A DNA stretch of 59,635 nt from Sedimenticola sp. Its GTDB lineage: Bacteria; Pseudomonadota; Gammaproteobacteria; Chromatiales; Chromatiaceae. The notes under the pieces are model-generated. The model saw nothing but the letters and a program-made list of their open reading frames with translations. It did no database searches and had not been told where the DNA came from. The stretch lies in the NCBI GenBank assembly GCA_026989135.1, contig JALSJZ010000106.1, forward strand, positions 1 to 59,635. The letters run 5' to 3'. Of the stretch, positions 26,493 to 35,214 are shown piece by piece. The position numbers and the translations under genes are program-made. Numbering within the stretch: the first letter of the stretch is position 1; each line of letters starts with the position of its first letter.

Positions 26493-27653
26493 ATGAACCT
26501 ACATGAATATCAAGCGAAGGGTCTCTTCGCAGAGTATGGAATCCCCATCCCTGCGGGACAGATGGTCGATTCAGTAAATGACGCTGAATCTGCGGCCAAT
26601 GCCATCGGCGGTGAGGCCTGGGTGGTCAAGGCGCAGATACATGCCGGTGGGCGAGGCAAAGCCGGTGGTGTGAAGCTGGTCAAAAGCATCGATGAGCTGA
26701 AGCTGGAGACGGATCGCATGTTGGGAAGCGCTCTGGCCACCTTCCAGACCCATGGGCGTGAGCTGCCGGTCAGCCAGGTGCTGATTGAGCAGACACTGGA
26801 TATCGACCGAGAGCTCTACCTGAGTGCTGTGGTTGACCGTGCAACCGAGCGGGTTGTCTTCATGGCCTCTGCATCGGGCGGTATGGATATTGAAGAGGTT
26901 GCCGAGGCAACGCCGGAGAAGATCGTCACCGTCTGTGCCGATCCGGCCGCAGGCCTGCAACCCTACCAGTGTCGCCAGGCGGCCTTTCGTATGGGGCTGG
27001 AGGGGAAGCAGGTTGGTGCGCTGACCCGAATCATGATGGGGCTTTACCGACTGTTTGATGACAAAGATATGAGCCTGGTCGAGATCAACCCGCTGATCGT
27101 GACTGGCGATGGTGATCTGCTGGCACTGGATGGCAAGATCAACATTGATGACAACGCCCTCTATCGCCACCCGGATCTGCTGGAGATGCGTGACGAGAGC
27201 CAAGAAGATGCGCAGGAGTGTGAGGCGCAGAAGCATGACCTCAACTACATCACCCTGGACGGCAATATCGGCTGCATGGTCAACGGTGCAGGTCTGGCGA
27301 TGGCCACCATGGATCTGATCAAACTGCACGGTGGTGATCCGGCCAACTTTCTGGATGTAGGCGGTGGCACCACTGCTGAGCGCGTAGCCGCTGCTTTCAA
27401 ACTGATCCTGAGCGACGCCAAGGTGGAGGCCATTCTGGTGAACATCTTCGGTGGCATCGTTCGCTGTGATCTGATTGCAGAAGGGATCATCGCCGCAGTG
27501 AAAGATGTGGGTATCTCAATCCCGGTCGTTGTGCGGCTGGAGGGTACCAATGCGCCACAGGGGCGGGAGCTGCTGGATCAGAGTGGTCTGAACCTGATCT
27601 CTGCCGAAGGGTTGACCGATGCGGCCAAGAAGGTCGTCGCATCCATCGCCTGA
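26493..27653 (+). CDS. sucC: Succinyl-CoA synthetase, beta subunit
   Basis: ATP-grasp subunit of succinyl-CoA synthetase (386 residues). It begins [18 protein letters not shown] and has [20 protein letters not shown] (nucleotide grasp). The CoA-ligase half has [25 protein letters not shown] and [15 protein letters not shown]. With KorAB upstream, the pair can convert succinate to 2-oxoglutarate in the reductive direction, or the reverse. It follows the 1541-residue gene after 87 bp. A lipoprotein gene separates it from sucD, which is unusual. Confidence 0.96.
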   Translation: MNLHEYQAKGLFAEYGIPIPAGQMVDSVNDAESAANAIGGEAWVVKAQIHAGGRGKAGGVKLVKSIDELKLETDRMLGSALATFQTHGRELPVSQVLIEQTLDIDRELYLSAVVDRATERVVFMASASGGMDIEEVAEATPEKIVTVCADPAAGLQPYQCRQAAFRMGLEGKQVGALTRIMMGLYRLFDDKDMSLVEINPLIVTGDGDLLALDGKINIDDNALYRHPDLLEMRDESQEDAQECEAQKHDLNYITLDGNIGCMVNGAGLAMATMDLIKLHGGDPANFLDVGGGTTAERVAAAFKLILSDAKVEAILVNIFGGIVRCDLIAEGIIAAVKDVGISIPVVVRLEGTNAPQGRELLDQSGLNLISAEGLTDAAKKVVASIA

Positions 27654-27684
27654 CCAACGGCTGCATACAATCTCGACGTCGGTT

Positions 27685-28047
27685 ATGGGGAGATCACTGA
27701 AGACCCTGGTTACCGGTTTCACCATTGCAGTGCTGGGAGCAGTACTGACAGGATGCTCAGGAGAGCCAACGGAAGCGGATCTGAAAAAGGCACTGCAATC
27801 CGAGATGGAGAGAGCCAATGAGCTGGCGCAGACCATGTTGGGTGAAGAGGCGGGCGCTGCGGTTGCAACAACGATCCATGCCCTCGACAAGCTCAACTGC
27901 AAGCGGAGCGAAGTGGATGGCAAGCAGGAGTATCGCTGCCGGGTGGAGATGGATATAACCTACCCCCCCGCCAAGCGCCAGAAGCGCAAGGCCAGCATAC
28001 GAATGGTGAAAGAAGATAGTGGCTGGACGGTTGTGAAGCGCTTCTGA
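27685..28047 (+). CDS. Small lipoprotein between sucC and sucD
   Basis: 120-residue predicted lipoprotein. The signal peptide (MGRSLKTLVTGFTIAVLGAV) ends in lipobox LTGC. The mature part has a helical, charged first half and a strand-rich second half containing two Cys (LNCKRS, YRCRVEMD) and ending in SGWTVVKRF, reminiscent of DUF4878/NTF2-like folds. I chose ATG 27685, 31 bp after the sucC stop, because it gives a proper signal peptide; an in-frame start at 27619 would overlap sucC. Function unknown. Its place inside the cluster suggests envelope-side support of the Rnf system, by inference only. Confidence 0.75.
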   Translation: MGRSLKTLVTGFTIAVLGAVLTGCSGEPTEADLKKALQSEMERANELAQTMLGEEAGAAVATTIHALDKLNCKRSEVDGKQEYRCRVEMDITYPPAKRQKRKASIRMVKEDSGWTVVKRF

Positions 28048-28093
28048 TCGTCTGCTAGCGGCTTTAGCTGAATGCTGATACAGGAATATTAAA

Positions 28094-28969
28094 ATGAGTA
28101 TTTTAATCAATAAAGAGACCAAGGTTGTCGTCCAGGGCTACACGGGAAAGCAGGGTACATTCCATGCTGAACAGGCCATTGCGTACGGCACCAACATCAT
28201 TGGTGGCGTGACCCCCGGCAAGGGCGGTCAATCCCATCTGGATCGGCCGGTGTTCAACACTGTGGCCGATGCGGTCGATGCAACCGGCGCGGATGCCAGC
28301 ATGATCTATGTGCCACCCGCCTTTGCAGCCGATGCCATTCTGGAAGCGGCCGATGCCGGTATCAAGGTGATTGTCTGCATCACCGAGGGTATCCCGGTTG
28401 TGGATATGCTGAAGGTGAAGGCTGCGCTGCGTGGTCACAACAAGCCCTATCTGATTGGCCCCAACTGCCCTGGCGTGATCACGCCAGGCGAGTGCAAGAT
28501 CGGCATCATGCCGGGTGCCATCCATCAGCCGGGCAAGATTGGTGTTGTGTCACGCTCCGGTACCTTGACTTATGAGGCAGTACGCCAGACCACCCTGGCC
28601 GGTCTGGGGCAGTCCACCTGCGTCGGCATCGGTGGCGATCCCATCCACGGCATGAACTTTATCGACTGCCTGAAGCTGTTCCAGGAAGACCCACAGACCG
28701 AAGGGATCATCATGGTGGGTGAGATCGGCGGCAGCAAAGAGGAGGAGGCCGCAGAGTACATCAAGGCCAATGTCAGCAAGCCGGTTGTCTCCTATATTGC
28801 GGGTCTGACAGCGCCTCCAGGGCGTCGTATGGGACATGCGGGAGCCATCATCTCGGGCGGCAAGGGTGCCGCCACCGACAAGATTGCCGCACTGGAAGCG
28901 GCCGGCGTTACGGTCTCCCGCTCACCGGCTGACATGGGCGAGCATATGGCTCAACTGATGAATGGCTAA
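28094..28969 (+). CDS. sucD: Succinyl-CoA synthetase, alpha subunit
   Basis: 291-residue CoA-binding subunit that carries the phosphohistidine. The N-terminus [18 protein letters not shown] and the CoA loop [10 protein letters not shown] are typical. The catalytic His248 lies in [14 protein letters not shown]. The family motif [12 protein letters not shown] is also present. It works with SucC encoded at 26493. It starts 46 bp after the intervening lipoprotein gene, and rnfC follows closely. Confidence 0.96.
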   Translation: MSILINKETKVVVQGYTGKQGTFHAEQAIAYGTNIIGGVTPGKGGQSHLDRPVFNTVADAVDATGADASMIYVPPAFAADAILEAADAGIKVIVCITEGIPVVDMLKVKAALRGHNKPYLIGPNCPGVITPGECKIGIMPGAIHQPGKIGVVSRSGTLTYEAVRQTTLAGLGQSTCVGIGGDPIHGMNFIDCLKLFQEDPQTEGIIMVGEIGGSKEEEAAEYIKANVSKPVVSYIAGLTAPPGRRMGHAGAIISGGKGAATDKIAALEAAGVTVSRSPADMGEHMAQLMNG

Positions 28970-29008
28970 TCGCCCTCCTGTAGTGTGGCAACTGATAACC
29001 GTTTTACT

Positions 29009-30349
29009 ATGAATCTATTTCGGCGATTAAGTAACAGCTTTGATCATGGGGTATTCCCCCATCATCACAAAGAGCAGACGGAGCAACTCGCAATCCAGCG
29101 CCTCCCTTTTGGCAAGCGCTTTGTGATCCCGCTTGGTCAGCATGTAGGCGCACCAGCCAAACCGATAGTGCAGGCAGGCGATGCAGTAAAGCGTGGCCAG
29201 ATGATTGCCGAGCCGGGTGGCTTTGTCTCCGTGGCACTGCATAGCCCCGTTACCGGGCGCGTGACCGGCGTCGATCCAGAGCGCTATGCCGACGGTACCT
29301 TTCAAGAGGCGATCGTGATTGAGGCGGATCAATATGATGCGCAGCAGATGGAGGTTCACCCCATCGACTGGGAATCGCTCTCAATCGAGGCGTTCATCAG
29401 CGAGGTGCAGAAGGCCGGCATCGTGGGGTTGGGCGGCGCTGCATTCCCGTGTCATGTGAAGTACGCCATCCCGGATGGCAACAAGATCCGTCATCTGCTG
29501 ATCAATGGCGCTGAGTGTGAACCCTATCTGACCAATGACCACCGCCAGATGGTGGAGCAGACAGAGGCGCTGCTCTATGGCGCGGAGATTGTGCGTCAGA
29601 AGCTGGGTGCAGAAGAGATTGTCATCGGTGTCGAGAAGAACAAGCCCGATGCGATCAAGGCATTGCAGGATGCGATCAAGCCTGGGCAGCCCGTCCGCGT
29701 GATGCCACTGGAGGTAAAATACCCCCAGGGCGCGGAGAAGATGCTGATCAAATCCGTGTTCGGTGTTGAGGTGCCAGCTGGCAAGCTGCCGCGTGATGTC
29801 GAGGTGGCAGTCAATAACGTCGGCACCATCATCGCCATTGCCGAATATTTTCAGACCGGCAAGCCGTTGATCGAGCGTGTGGTTACGGTTTCGGGGCCAG
29901 GTGTCTCCTACCCTGCCAACCTGATCGTGCCACTCGGAACCTCGATACGTGAAGTGCTGGATTATGCCGGCGGACTCACAGATGAGACACGCCAGGTGGT
30001 TCTGGGCGGCCCGATGATGGGTGATTCGATTGCCGATCTCGATGCGCCAATGCTCAAAGGCAGCGCAGGCGTACTGGCGCTGACAGAAAACGAGACCGGG
30101 CGACCACCGGAGTACAACTGCATCCGCTGTGGCCGTTGCGTTGAAGCCTGTCCCTACTTCCTGAATCCGGCTCGTTTTGCACGTCTGGCAAAGGCGCGCA
30201 TGTTTGAAGAGATGGCTGAAACCTATAAGGTTATGGATTGTGTAGAGTGTGGCTGTTGCACCTACTCATGCCCTTCAGGCATTCCGATTGTACAGCATAT
30301 TCGTACAGCTAAAGATCATCTGCGTTCCATGAAGGGGAAGGTTCAGTGA
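29009..30349 (+). CDS. rnfC: Rnf complex subunit C (NADH/FMN, Fe-S)
   Basis: Peripheral NADH-side subunit of the Rnf ion-pumping NAD:ferredoxin oxidoreductase. It has an RnfC barrel-sandwich start (HQ-type HHHKEQTE, PLGQHVGAPAKPIVQAGD). It also has the nucleotide loop GLGGAAFPCHVKY, NGAECEPYLTNDHR, and two ferredoxin sites (CIRCGRCVEACPYF and CVECGCCTYSCPSG). Length is about 446 residues, the short clostridial type, without the long Ala/Lys-rich tail of the E. coli RsxC. I chose ATG 29009 (MNLFRRLSNSF); an in-frame GTG at 28985 is possible. The stop overlaps the rnfD start. Confidence 0.93.
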   Translation: MNLFRRLSNSFDHGVFPHHHKEQTEQLAIQRLPFGKRFVIPLGQHVGAPAKPIVQAGDAVKRGQMIAEPGGFVSVALHSPVTGRVTGVDPERYADGTFQEAIVIEADQYDAQQMEVHPIDWESLSIEAFISEVQKAGIVGLGGAAFPCHVKYAIPDGNKIRHLLINGAECEPYLTNDHRQMVEQTEALLYGAEIVRQKLGAEEIVIGVEKNKPDAIKALQDAIKPGQPVRVMPLEVKYPQGAEKMLIKSVFGVEVPAGKLPRDVEVAVNNVGTIIAIAEYFQTGKPLIERVVTVSGPGVSYPANLIVPLGTSIREVLDYAGGLTDETRQVVLGGPMMGDSIADLDAPMLKGSAGVLALTENETGRPPEYNCIRCGRCVEACPYFLNPARFARLAKARMFEEMAETYKVMDCVECGCCTYSCPSGIPIVQHIRTAKDHLRSMKGKVQ

Positions 30350-31356
30350 CACAAAAGGATCCAAAACTTCTTATACAGCCCGGGCCACAGCTGCGGCAGC
30401 AGATGACCACCCCTGTGGTTATGCGTGATGTCTGGTATGCGCTAACCCCTGCCACCCTGGCCGGCATCTGGTTCTTTGGTTTGGGTGCATTTCTGGTGCT
30501 GCTGGCATGTATTGCTGGAGCGGTTCTGGTCGAGTGGTATTTTGCCCCTGAAGAGAAACGAGGCTATTTCCTTGGTGATGGCACAGCCATCCTTACGGGT
30601 TGGTTGCTGGGGCTTACGCTGCCGCCTGCGCTGCCTTTGTGGATGGCCTTTCTCGGTGGTGTTGTTGCGGTTGGTATAGGAAAGACCATCTGGGGAGGAA
30701 TGGGTGCCAACATATTCAACCCTGCGCTGGTTGGCCGTGCCTTTCTGCTGGCCACCTTTCCGATTGCGATGACCACCTGGACAGCCCCTGGGGACTTTTT
30801 CACCATTCCTTCATCCCTTTTTGCACTGCCTCTGATGACCGGTGTTGTTGATACAGTTACGCAAGCCTCACCGCTGGGCATGATGAAGTTTGAGCATGTC
30901 GATACCCCATTCATCGACCTGCTGTTCGGCAATACATCAGGTTCCTTGGGCGAGACCAGCGGACTGTTGCTGATTCTTGGCGGCCTCTATCTCTGGTGGC
31001 GACGCGATCTTGATTGGCGTATTCCAGTGGGCATCCTGGGTACTGCAATAATCTTCTCGTTGATTCTCTTTATGGTCGATGCGGATAAGTATCCAGGGCC
31101 AATCTTTACCGTATTCTCAGGCGGCATGCTGCTCGGTGCCATCTTTATGGCCACTGACCCGGTCACCTCGCCACTGACACAGAAGGGAACCTGGATCTTT
31201 GCCATTGGTATTGGACTCCTGGTTGTGCTCATCCGCGTCTTTGGTGGCTTTCCAGAGGGGATGATGTATGCCATTCTGCTGATGAATGCGGCAACACCTT
31301 TGATTGACATGTACACCCAGCCACGGGTATTTGGACGGGAGCTGGATCAAAAATGA
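30346..31356 (+). CDS. rnfD: Rnf complex subunit D (membrane flavoprotein)
   Basis: 336-residue polytopic membrane subunit, NqrB-like, with about eight to nine hydrophobic segments. The covalent FMN region contains FMATDPVTSPLTQKG, and the conserved loop GGMGANIFNPALVGRAFLL is present. Translation starts at GTG 30346 within the rnfC stop (GTGA), which implies coupling; the 3' end overlaps rnfG by 4 bp. Confidence 0.94.
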   Translation: MTQKDPKLLIQPGPQLRQQMTTPVVMRDVWYALTPATLAGIWFFGLGAFLVLLACIAGAVLVEWYFAPEEKRGYFLGDGTAILTGWLLGLTLPPALPLWMAFLGGVVAVGIGKTIWGGMGANIFNPALVGRAFLLATFPIAMTTWTAPGDFFTIPSSLFALPLMTGVVDTVTQASPLGMMKFEHVDTPFIDLLFGNTSGSLGETSGLLLILGGLYLWWRRDLDWRIPVGILGTAIIFSLILFMVDADKYPGPIFTVFSGGMLLGAIFMATDPVTSPLTQKGTWIFAIGIGLLVVLIRVFGGFPEGMMYAILLMNAATPLIDMYTQPRVFGRELDQK

Positions 31357-32051
31357 GTGAAGATAAAGTAGAGCAGGCTGCTGTAGCAGATGAGCCCAGT
31401 CCGGCTCGCCTGATTGGTACGCTTGCGATTGCCGGGCTGGTTTCAGGGGTCATTATTATTGCGATCTATCTGGCTACCTTTGAGACCATCAAAGAGAACA
31501 AGGCGCGTGAGTTGCGTGAAGCTGTCTTCCGGGTGCTTCCCAATGTAAGCAAGATGCAGAAGCTGTTGCTCAAAGAGGGCAAGCTGGAGGTCTCTTACAA
31601 AGAGGAGAAAGGTGAAGAGCCCATTTATGCCGGTTATGACGACAACAACACATTCATGGGGTACGCCATTCCAAGTGATGGGCCAGGGTTTGCAGATACC
31701 ATAAGTGTGCTTTATGGCTATCGCCCATCGGATCGCAAGGTGATCGGTATGTGGATACTTGCCAGCCGCGAAACCCCCGGTCTGGGTGATAAAATCTATA
31801 AAGATGCGGCATTTGTTGCCAACTTTGATGATCTGGCTATTGAACCTCCTATTGTCGCTACGAAGAGGGGGAAAAGTAAGCCTAATGAGATAGATGCGAT
31901 CACGGGTGCCACGATCTCCTCTGTCGCAGTGGCAAGAATTATCAACAAGGGTAACGACTATTGGGTTTCCAGGCTGCCAGAACCAGGCGCTGAACCTGCT
32001 TATGTAGAGGTGGAAACCCCACCTGAAGCTGAAGATGCTCAAGCGCAGTAG
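31353..32051 (+). CDS. rnfG: Rnf complex subunit G (covalent FMN)
   Basis: 232-residue subunit with one N-terminal membrane helix (about 22-44) and a periplasmic FMN-binding domain. The FMN attachment motif is TGATISS (acceptor Thr in D-A-I-T-G-A-T). ASRETPGLGDKI is the other family hallmark. ATG overlaps the rnfD stop (ATGA). The C-terminus is rich in Glu/Pro and is probably disordered. FMN attachment would need an ApbE flavin transferase, which is not in this window. Confidence 0.94.
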   Translation: MSEDKVEQAAVADEPSPARLIGTLAIAGLVSGVIIIAIYLATFETIKENKARELREAVFRVLPNVSKMQKLLLKEGKLEVSYKEEKGEEPIYAGYDDNNTFMGYAIPSDGPGFADTISVLYGYRPSDRKVIGMWILASRETPGLGDKIYKDAAFVANFDDLAIEPPIVATKRGKSKPNEIDAITGATISSVAVARIINKGNDYWVSRLPEPGAEPAYVEVETPPEAEDAQAQ

Positions 32052-32096
32052 CTGAGACATCCTGAAAAATGACCGACTAAATTAGAAATACTAATC

Positions 32097-32741
32097 ATGG
32101 CTAAAGAACAACTCGCATACGATGAATTTATGAAGGGCCTCTGGCGTGAAAACCCTGTTTTCGTGCAGGTCTTGGGGTTGTGTCCACTGCTTGCGGTAAC
32201 CAACTCGGCCATCAACGGATTGGCCATGGGGCTTGCCAGCTTTTTCGTACTGCTTGGCTCCAGTATTCTGGTCTCACTGTTTAAAAGCTACATCCCCAAG
32301 CAGGTGCGTATCTCCTGTTTTATTATCATAATCGCCACCTTTGTTACCGTTGTGGACTATACATTGGCAGCAGCGTTGCCTGTTATCCATAAAGAGCTGG
32401 GTGCCTTTATCCCACTGATTGTTGCCAACTGTCTGATTCTTGGCCGTATGGAGGCGTTTGCATCGCGCAATACCTTGCGCATGTCGGTTGCTGATGCCTT
32501 CGGCATGGGAGCTGGTTTTCTCTTTGCCCTGGTTTCCCTGGGTGCTGTGCGTGAGATTCTGGGCGTTGGCGAGCTCTTTGGCATCGCCCTGTTTGGGGCG
32601 AATTTTGAACCATGGGTTATTATGATTCTACCTCCTGGCGGCTTTATTACGCTGGGCGTCATGTTGCTCTACTTCAACTGGCTTGAAGAGAAGAAGAATA
32701 AGATCGACAAGCAGCTGGCTACAGAAGATGGAGTAAACTGA
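32097..32741 (+). CDS. rnfE: Rnf complex subunit E
   Basis: 214-residue integral membrane subunit, NqrD-like, with six hydrophobic segments. It has the paired cysteine motifs LGLCPLLAVTNS (first half) and VANCLILGRMEAF (second half), which together with RnfA hold the intramembrane iron centre. It lies 45 bp downstream of rnfG and 1 bp before rnfA. Confidence 0.94.
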   Translation: MAKEQLAYDEFMKGLWRENPVFVQVLGLCPLLAVTNSAINGLAMGLASFFVLLGSSILVSLFKSYIPKQVRISCFIIIIATFVTVVDYTLAAALPVIHKELGAFIPLIVANCLILGRMEAFASRNTLRMSVADAFGMGAGFLFALVSLGAVREILGVGELFGIALFGANFEPWVIMILPPGGFITLGVMLLYFNWLEEKKNKIDKQLATEDGVN

Positions 32742-32742
32742 A

Positions 32743-33324
32743 ATGGGTGATCTAGGTTGGATTTTTATCAGCACACTGCTGATCAATAACTTTGTACTGG
32801 CTTATTTCCTTGGACTCTGCCCTTTCCTGGGGGTATCCAATAAGCTTGAAGTCTCGTTTCGACTCGGCCTGGCAACCATCTTTGTGATGGTGGTTACCGC
32901 GCTATGTGCCTGGTTTCTTAATACCTATGTTTTGATCCATGCCCCCTATCTGCGCCTGATCAGTTTTATTGTTGTGATAGCCAGTGTGGTGCAGTTGATA
33001 GAGATGGCCATCAAAAAAACGAGTCCAGCGCTCTTTCGTGCGCTGGGTATCTTCCTGCCACTGATCACTACCAACTGTGCAATCCTCGGCCTTGCCATCT
33101 TTGCAACCAACAAAGGCTATGGGCTCTGGGAAGGGTTGGTCTATGCCTTGGGTGCAGGTATGGGTTTCACGCTGGCTATTGTACTGATGGCGGGTATGCG
33201 ACAAGAGGTTGAAAAGGTCAATGCCATGCCAAAGCTTATTAGAGGTTTTGCGTTTAACCTTATAATTTCAGGCATCTTGTCCATGGCCTTCATGGGCTTT
33301 GCCGGGCTTTTTAGTTCAAGCTGA
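32743..33324 (+). CDS. rnfA: Rnf complex subunit A
   Basis: 193-residue integral membrane subunit, NqrE-like and paralogous to RnfE. Cysteine motifs LGLCPFLGVSNK and TTNCAILGLAIF match those of RnfE and complete the intramembrane iron site. Six hydrophobic segments are seen. It is the last recognisable structural subunit of the rnfCDGEA set; a small Cys-rich membrane protein gene begins 4 bp later. rnfB is absent here. Confidence 0.94.
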   Translation: MGDLGWIFISTLLINNFVLAYFLGLCPFLGVSNKLEVSFRLGLATIFVMVVTALCAWFLNTYVLIHAPYLRLISFIVVIASVVQLIEMAIKKTSPALFRALGIFLPLITTNCAILGLAIFATNKGYGLWEGLVYALGAGMGFTLAIVLMAGMRQEVEKVNAMPKLIRGFAFNLIISGILSMAFMGFAGLFSSS

Positions 33325-33328
33325 TAGC

Positions 33329-33511
33329 ATGTCCATCTGGAACCATCTCTTTGCTCTGATTGGCCTGGTAGCCCTCTGTGCAGGTTGGGTAGCTTTCCAG
33401 ATGTGGTTGAATAAGAAGGATCCTGCAAAACCAAAATTTGAAACAAAAGGATGCGGATGCCACACCACTAAATCCAAGTGTGTCGAAAACAAGGTTAACC
33501 CCAAAAAATAA
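33329..33511 (+). CDS. Small Cys-rich membrane protein, NqrM-like candidate
   Basis: 60-residue protein: one membrane helix (about 5-26) followed by a basic loop and a cysteine motif, CGCHTTKSKC. Its shape recalls NqrM (DUF539), which helps install the iron centre between NqrD and NqrE. RnfA and RnfE are homologues of those proteins, and this gene follows rnfA by 4 bp. Sequence identity to NqrM cannot be judged here, so the role is inferred from size, topology, cysteines and position. I chose ATG 33329; an in-frame start upstream would overlap rnfA. Confidence 0.55.
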   Translation: MSIWNHLFALIGLVALCAGWVAFQMWLNKKDPAKPKFETKGCGCHTTKSKCVENKVNPKK

Positions 33512-33523
33512 TCAGGCTGGCAA

Positions 33524-33919
33524 ATGCTCGCATGGGATCAGAAGTGGTCGGTTGGTGTTGAAGGTATTGATCTTCAGCATCGCTATTTTATTGATCTCAT
33601 CAACCGGATTTATGCTGAGATAGAAGCCAGGGATCTTGCCCACCAAACAAGGCTTATCAATGAGCTGGGCAGCTACACTCAACAGCACTTCATGAGTGAA
33701 GAGAATATCATGCACAAATTGGGTTTTCCTGGCATGGAGAAGCATTGTGCAACCCATCAGGAGCTGCTTGAGGAGTTGAACGGGCAGATCGGCCTCTATC
33801 TTGTTGATATGCTTGATGCGGCAGAGATTGCCTCTAATCTGGCTGACTGGCTTATTCCTCATGTCACGATCGAGGATAGAGAGTTTGCCGGGTTTATCAG
33901 GCAGCTGGAGCTGCAATAG
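33524..33919 (+). CDS. Bacteriohemerythrin
   Basis: 131-residue four-helix di-iron protein that binds oxygen. It has the full family pattern: W-D near the start, IDLQHRYFIDLINRIY (first His), QHFMSEENIM (His, Glu), HCATHQELL (two His) and WLIPHVTIEDREF (His, Asp). No extra domain is attached. It begins 12 bp after the small Cys-rich gene and may be transcribed with rnf, in which case it could shield or deliver oxygen near oxygen-labile Fe-S proteins (inference). The start is ATG 33524, with a weak ribosome-binding site. Confidence 0.93.
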   Translation: MLAWDQKWSVGVEGIDLQHRYFIDLINRIYAEIEARDLAHQTRLINELGSYTQQHFMSEENIMHKLGFPGMEKHCATHQELLEELNGQIGLYLVDMLDAAEIASNLADWLIPHVTIEDREFAGFIRQLELQ

Positions 33920-33921
33920 CT

Positions 33922-35214
33922 TTATTGCCCCATCTGGTTTGACGTAACAAAATCCTGATCATCCGGTCGATAGTTATGCATGGCGCCCATGGCATCCAGT
34001 GCCGACATTAAAAAGCCGCTAGCGGTTATGCGGCCCAGGCCACCTTGTATGCAGTGGCTCTCTCCAAATGCGCGGCAGTTGTCCCGGCGTGTCTCCGGAT
34101 AGTGCAGCAGTGTGGGGACCGGGTCGGCGCAGTGGCTGCCATGGATAGAGTCGGTTGAGTGGTCTCCGGAGACTCCAATAACCAGATTATTGGATAGCAG
34201 CGGTGCCAGTGCTGCATCGAAATGCTCAAGAAAATCCCGTTTTTCAGTTGGCAGCAGATCATGGGCGCAGATATCCGGTGCCTTGATGTGCAGAAATACC
34301 ATGTCATGATCTTTCAGGGCGTTCTGAGCTGCTGAGATCTTGGCGCTCAGATCAGTATTGGCCAGTGCGGTAAATTCCGGCTGTGTGATAACGGTATATC
34401 CAAGCAGTTTGCCCAGACCACAGACGCTGCGCTCACCGGCTATCAGCGCCGCTTTGAGTTGCAGATGGTTGATGATGCTTCGGCTTGTGTGAAACATTCC
34501 CGCCCCACGGGTGATGATGCCGTTGGCGGGCAGCAGCCCCTGCTCTCTGCGCTGCTGATTGACTGGGTGGTTCTCCAACCGCTGGTGCGCCTCGGTAATG
34601 AAGTGGTTGATTGCGCTGGCGGTTCGGATGGCGGCACGGTCATTCGGGTTGTGTGGTCTGCTCTCTATGGTGGTGCCCAGCCCACAGGTCTCGTCAGGGT
34701 CTGTGTCGCTCACGGCGGCTGACAGCCCCTCTCCCGATAATCTCAGTACCGCACGGTGTTGTGTGGCCGGTTTAAGGGTTGCGGTGATGCCATCGCCAAC
34801 GGCTATCCCTTGCAGCGCCCTGGCCAGCTGATCGGTTCCTTTGTTGATACGTCCGGCCCGACGGTCGGTGACGGTGAGCCGCTGATGGCTGCTTTCAAGT
34901 GTTGCAAAGTTGCAGCGGATGGCAATATCGCCCGGCGCCATGGAGAGCCCGATACCTGCTGCCTCAACCGGGCCGCGGGATAGCCTGACGGCATCTGCGG
35001 GGATCAGCCCCAGCAGGATGCCGGTGCCGGTGTGGGTAGCGACCGGGATGCCGGGTGCCAGTGGGTCTACCAGCCCGCACAGCCCTTCAGCGACCAATCT
35101 GTCCAGATGCGGGGTGTGAGCCGCCTCCAGAGGGGTGGCATCATCGAGTGGCGCACAGGGTCGGTCGCCCAGGCCGTCGAGGATGATCATCAGCCCCTTG
35201 TAGCGCAGATTCAT
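33922..35214 (-). CDS. apgM: Archaeal-type phosphoglycerate mutase homologue (ApgM family)
   Basis: 430-residue alkaline-phosphatase-superfamily protein, related to the 2,3-bisphosphoglycerate-independent mutase of archaea. The N-terminus (GLMIILDGLGDRP) gives a metal Asp, and PLEAAHTPHLDRLVAEGLCG, RGPVEAAGIGLSMAPGDIA and RCNFATLE are typical. At the nucleophile loop, where family members usually have a SDT-type sequence, it has ATHTGTG, so the nucleophile is probably Thr. C-terminal metal ligands are visible in APDICAHDL and GVSGDHSTDS. The start overlaps the end of the kinase gene upstream by 4 bp. It may act on 2-, 3- or 2,3-bisphosphoglycerate. Confidence 0.82.
   Translation of the reverse strand: MNLRYKGLMIILDGLGDRPCAPLDDATPLEAAHTPHLDRLVAEGLCGLVDPLAPGIPVATHTGTGILLGLIPADAVRLSRGPVEAAGIGLSMAPGDIAIRCNFATLESSHQRLTVTDRRAGRINKGTDQLARALQGIAVGDGITATLKPATQHRAVLRLSGEGLSAAVSDTDPDETCGLGTTIESRPHNPNDRAAIRTASAINHFITEAHQRLENHPVNQQRREQGLLPANGIITRGAGMFHTSRSIINHLQLKAALIAGERSVCGLGKLLGYTVITQPEFTALANTDLSAKISAAQNALKDHDMVFLHIKAPDICAHDLLPTEKRDFLEHFDAALAPLLSNNLVIGVSGDHSTDSIHGSHCADPVPTLLHYPETRRDNCRAFGESHCIQGGLGRITASGFLMSALDAMGAMHNYRPDDQDFVTSNQMGQ

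Noticed and set aside
28985-29008. Upstream GTG start for rnfC
   Set aside because: In frame, but the added residues do not resemble the RnfC N-terminus; left as an alternative.
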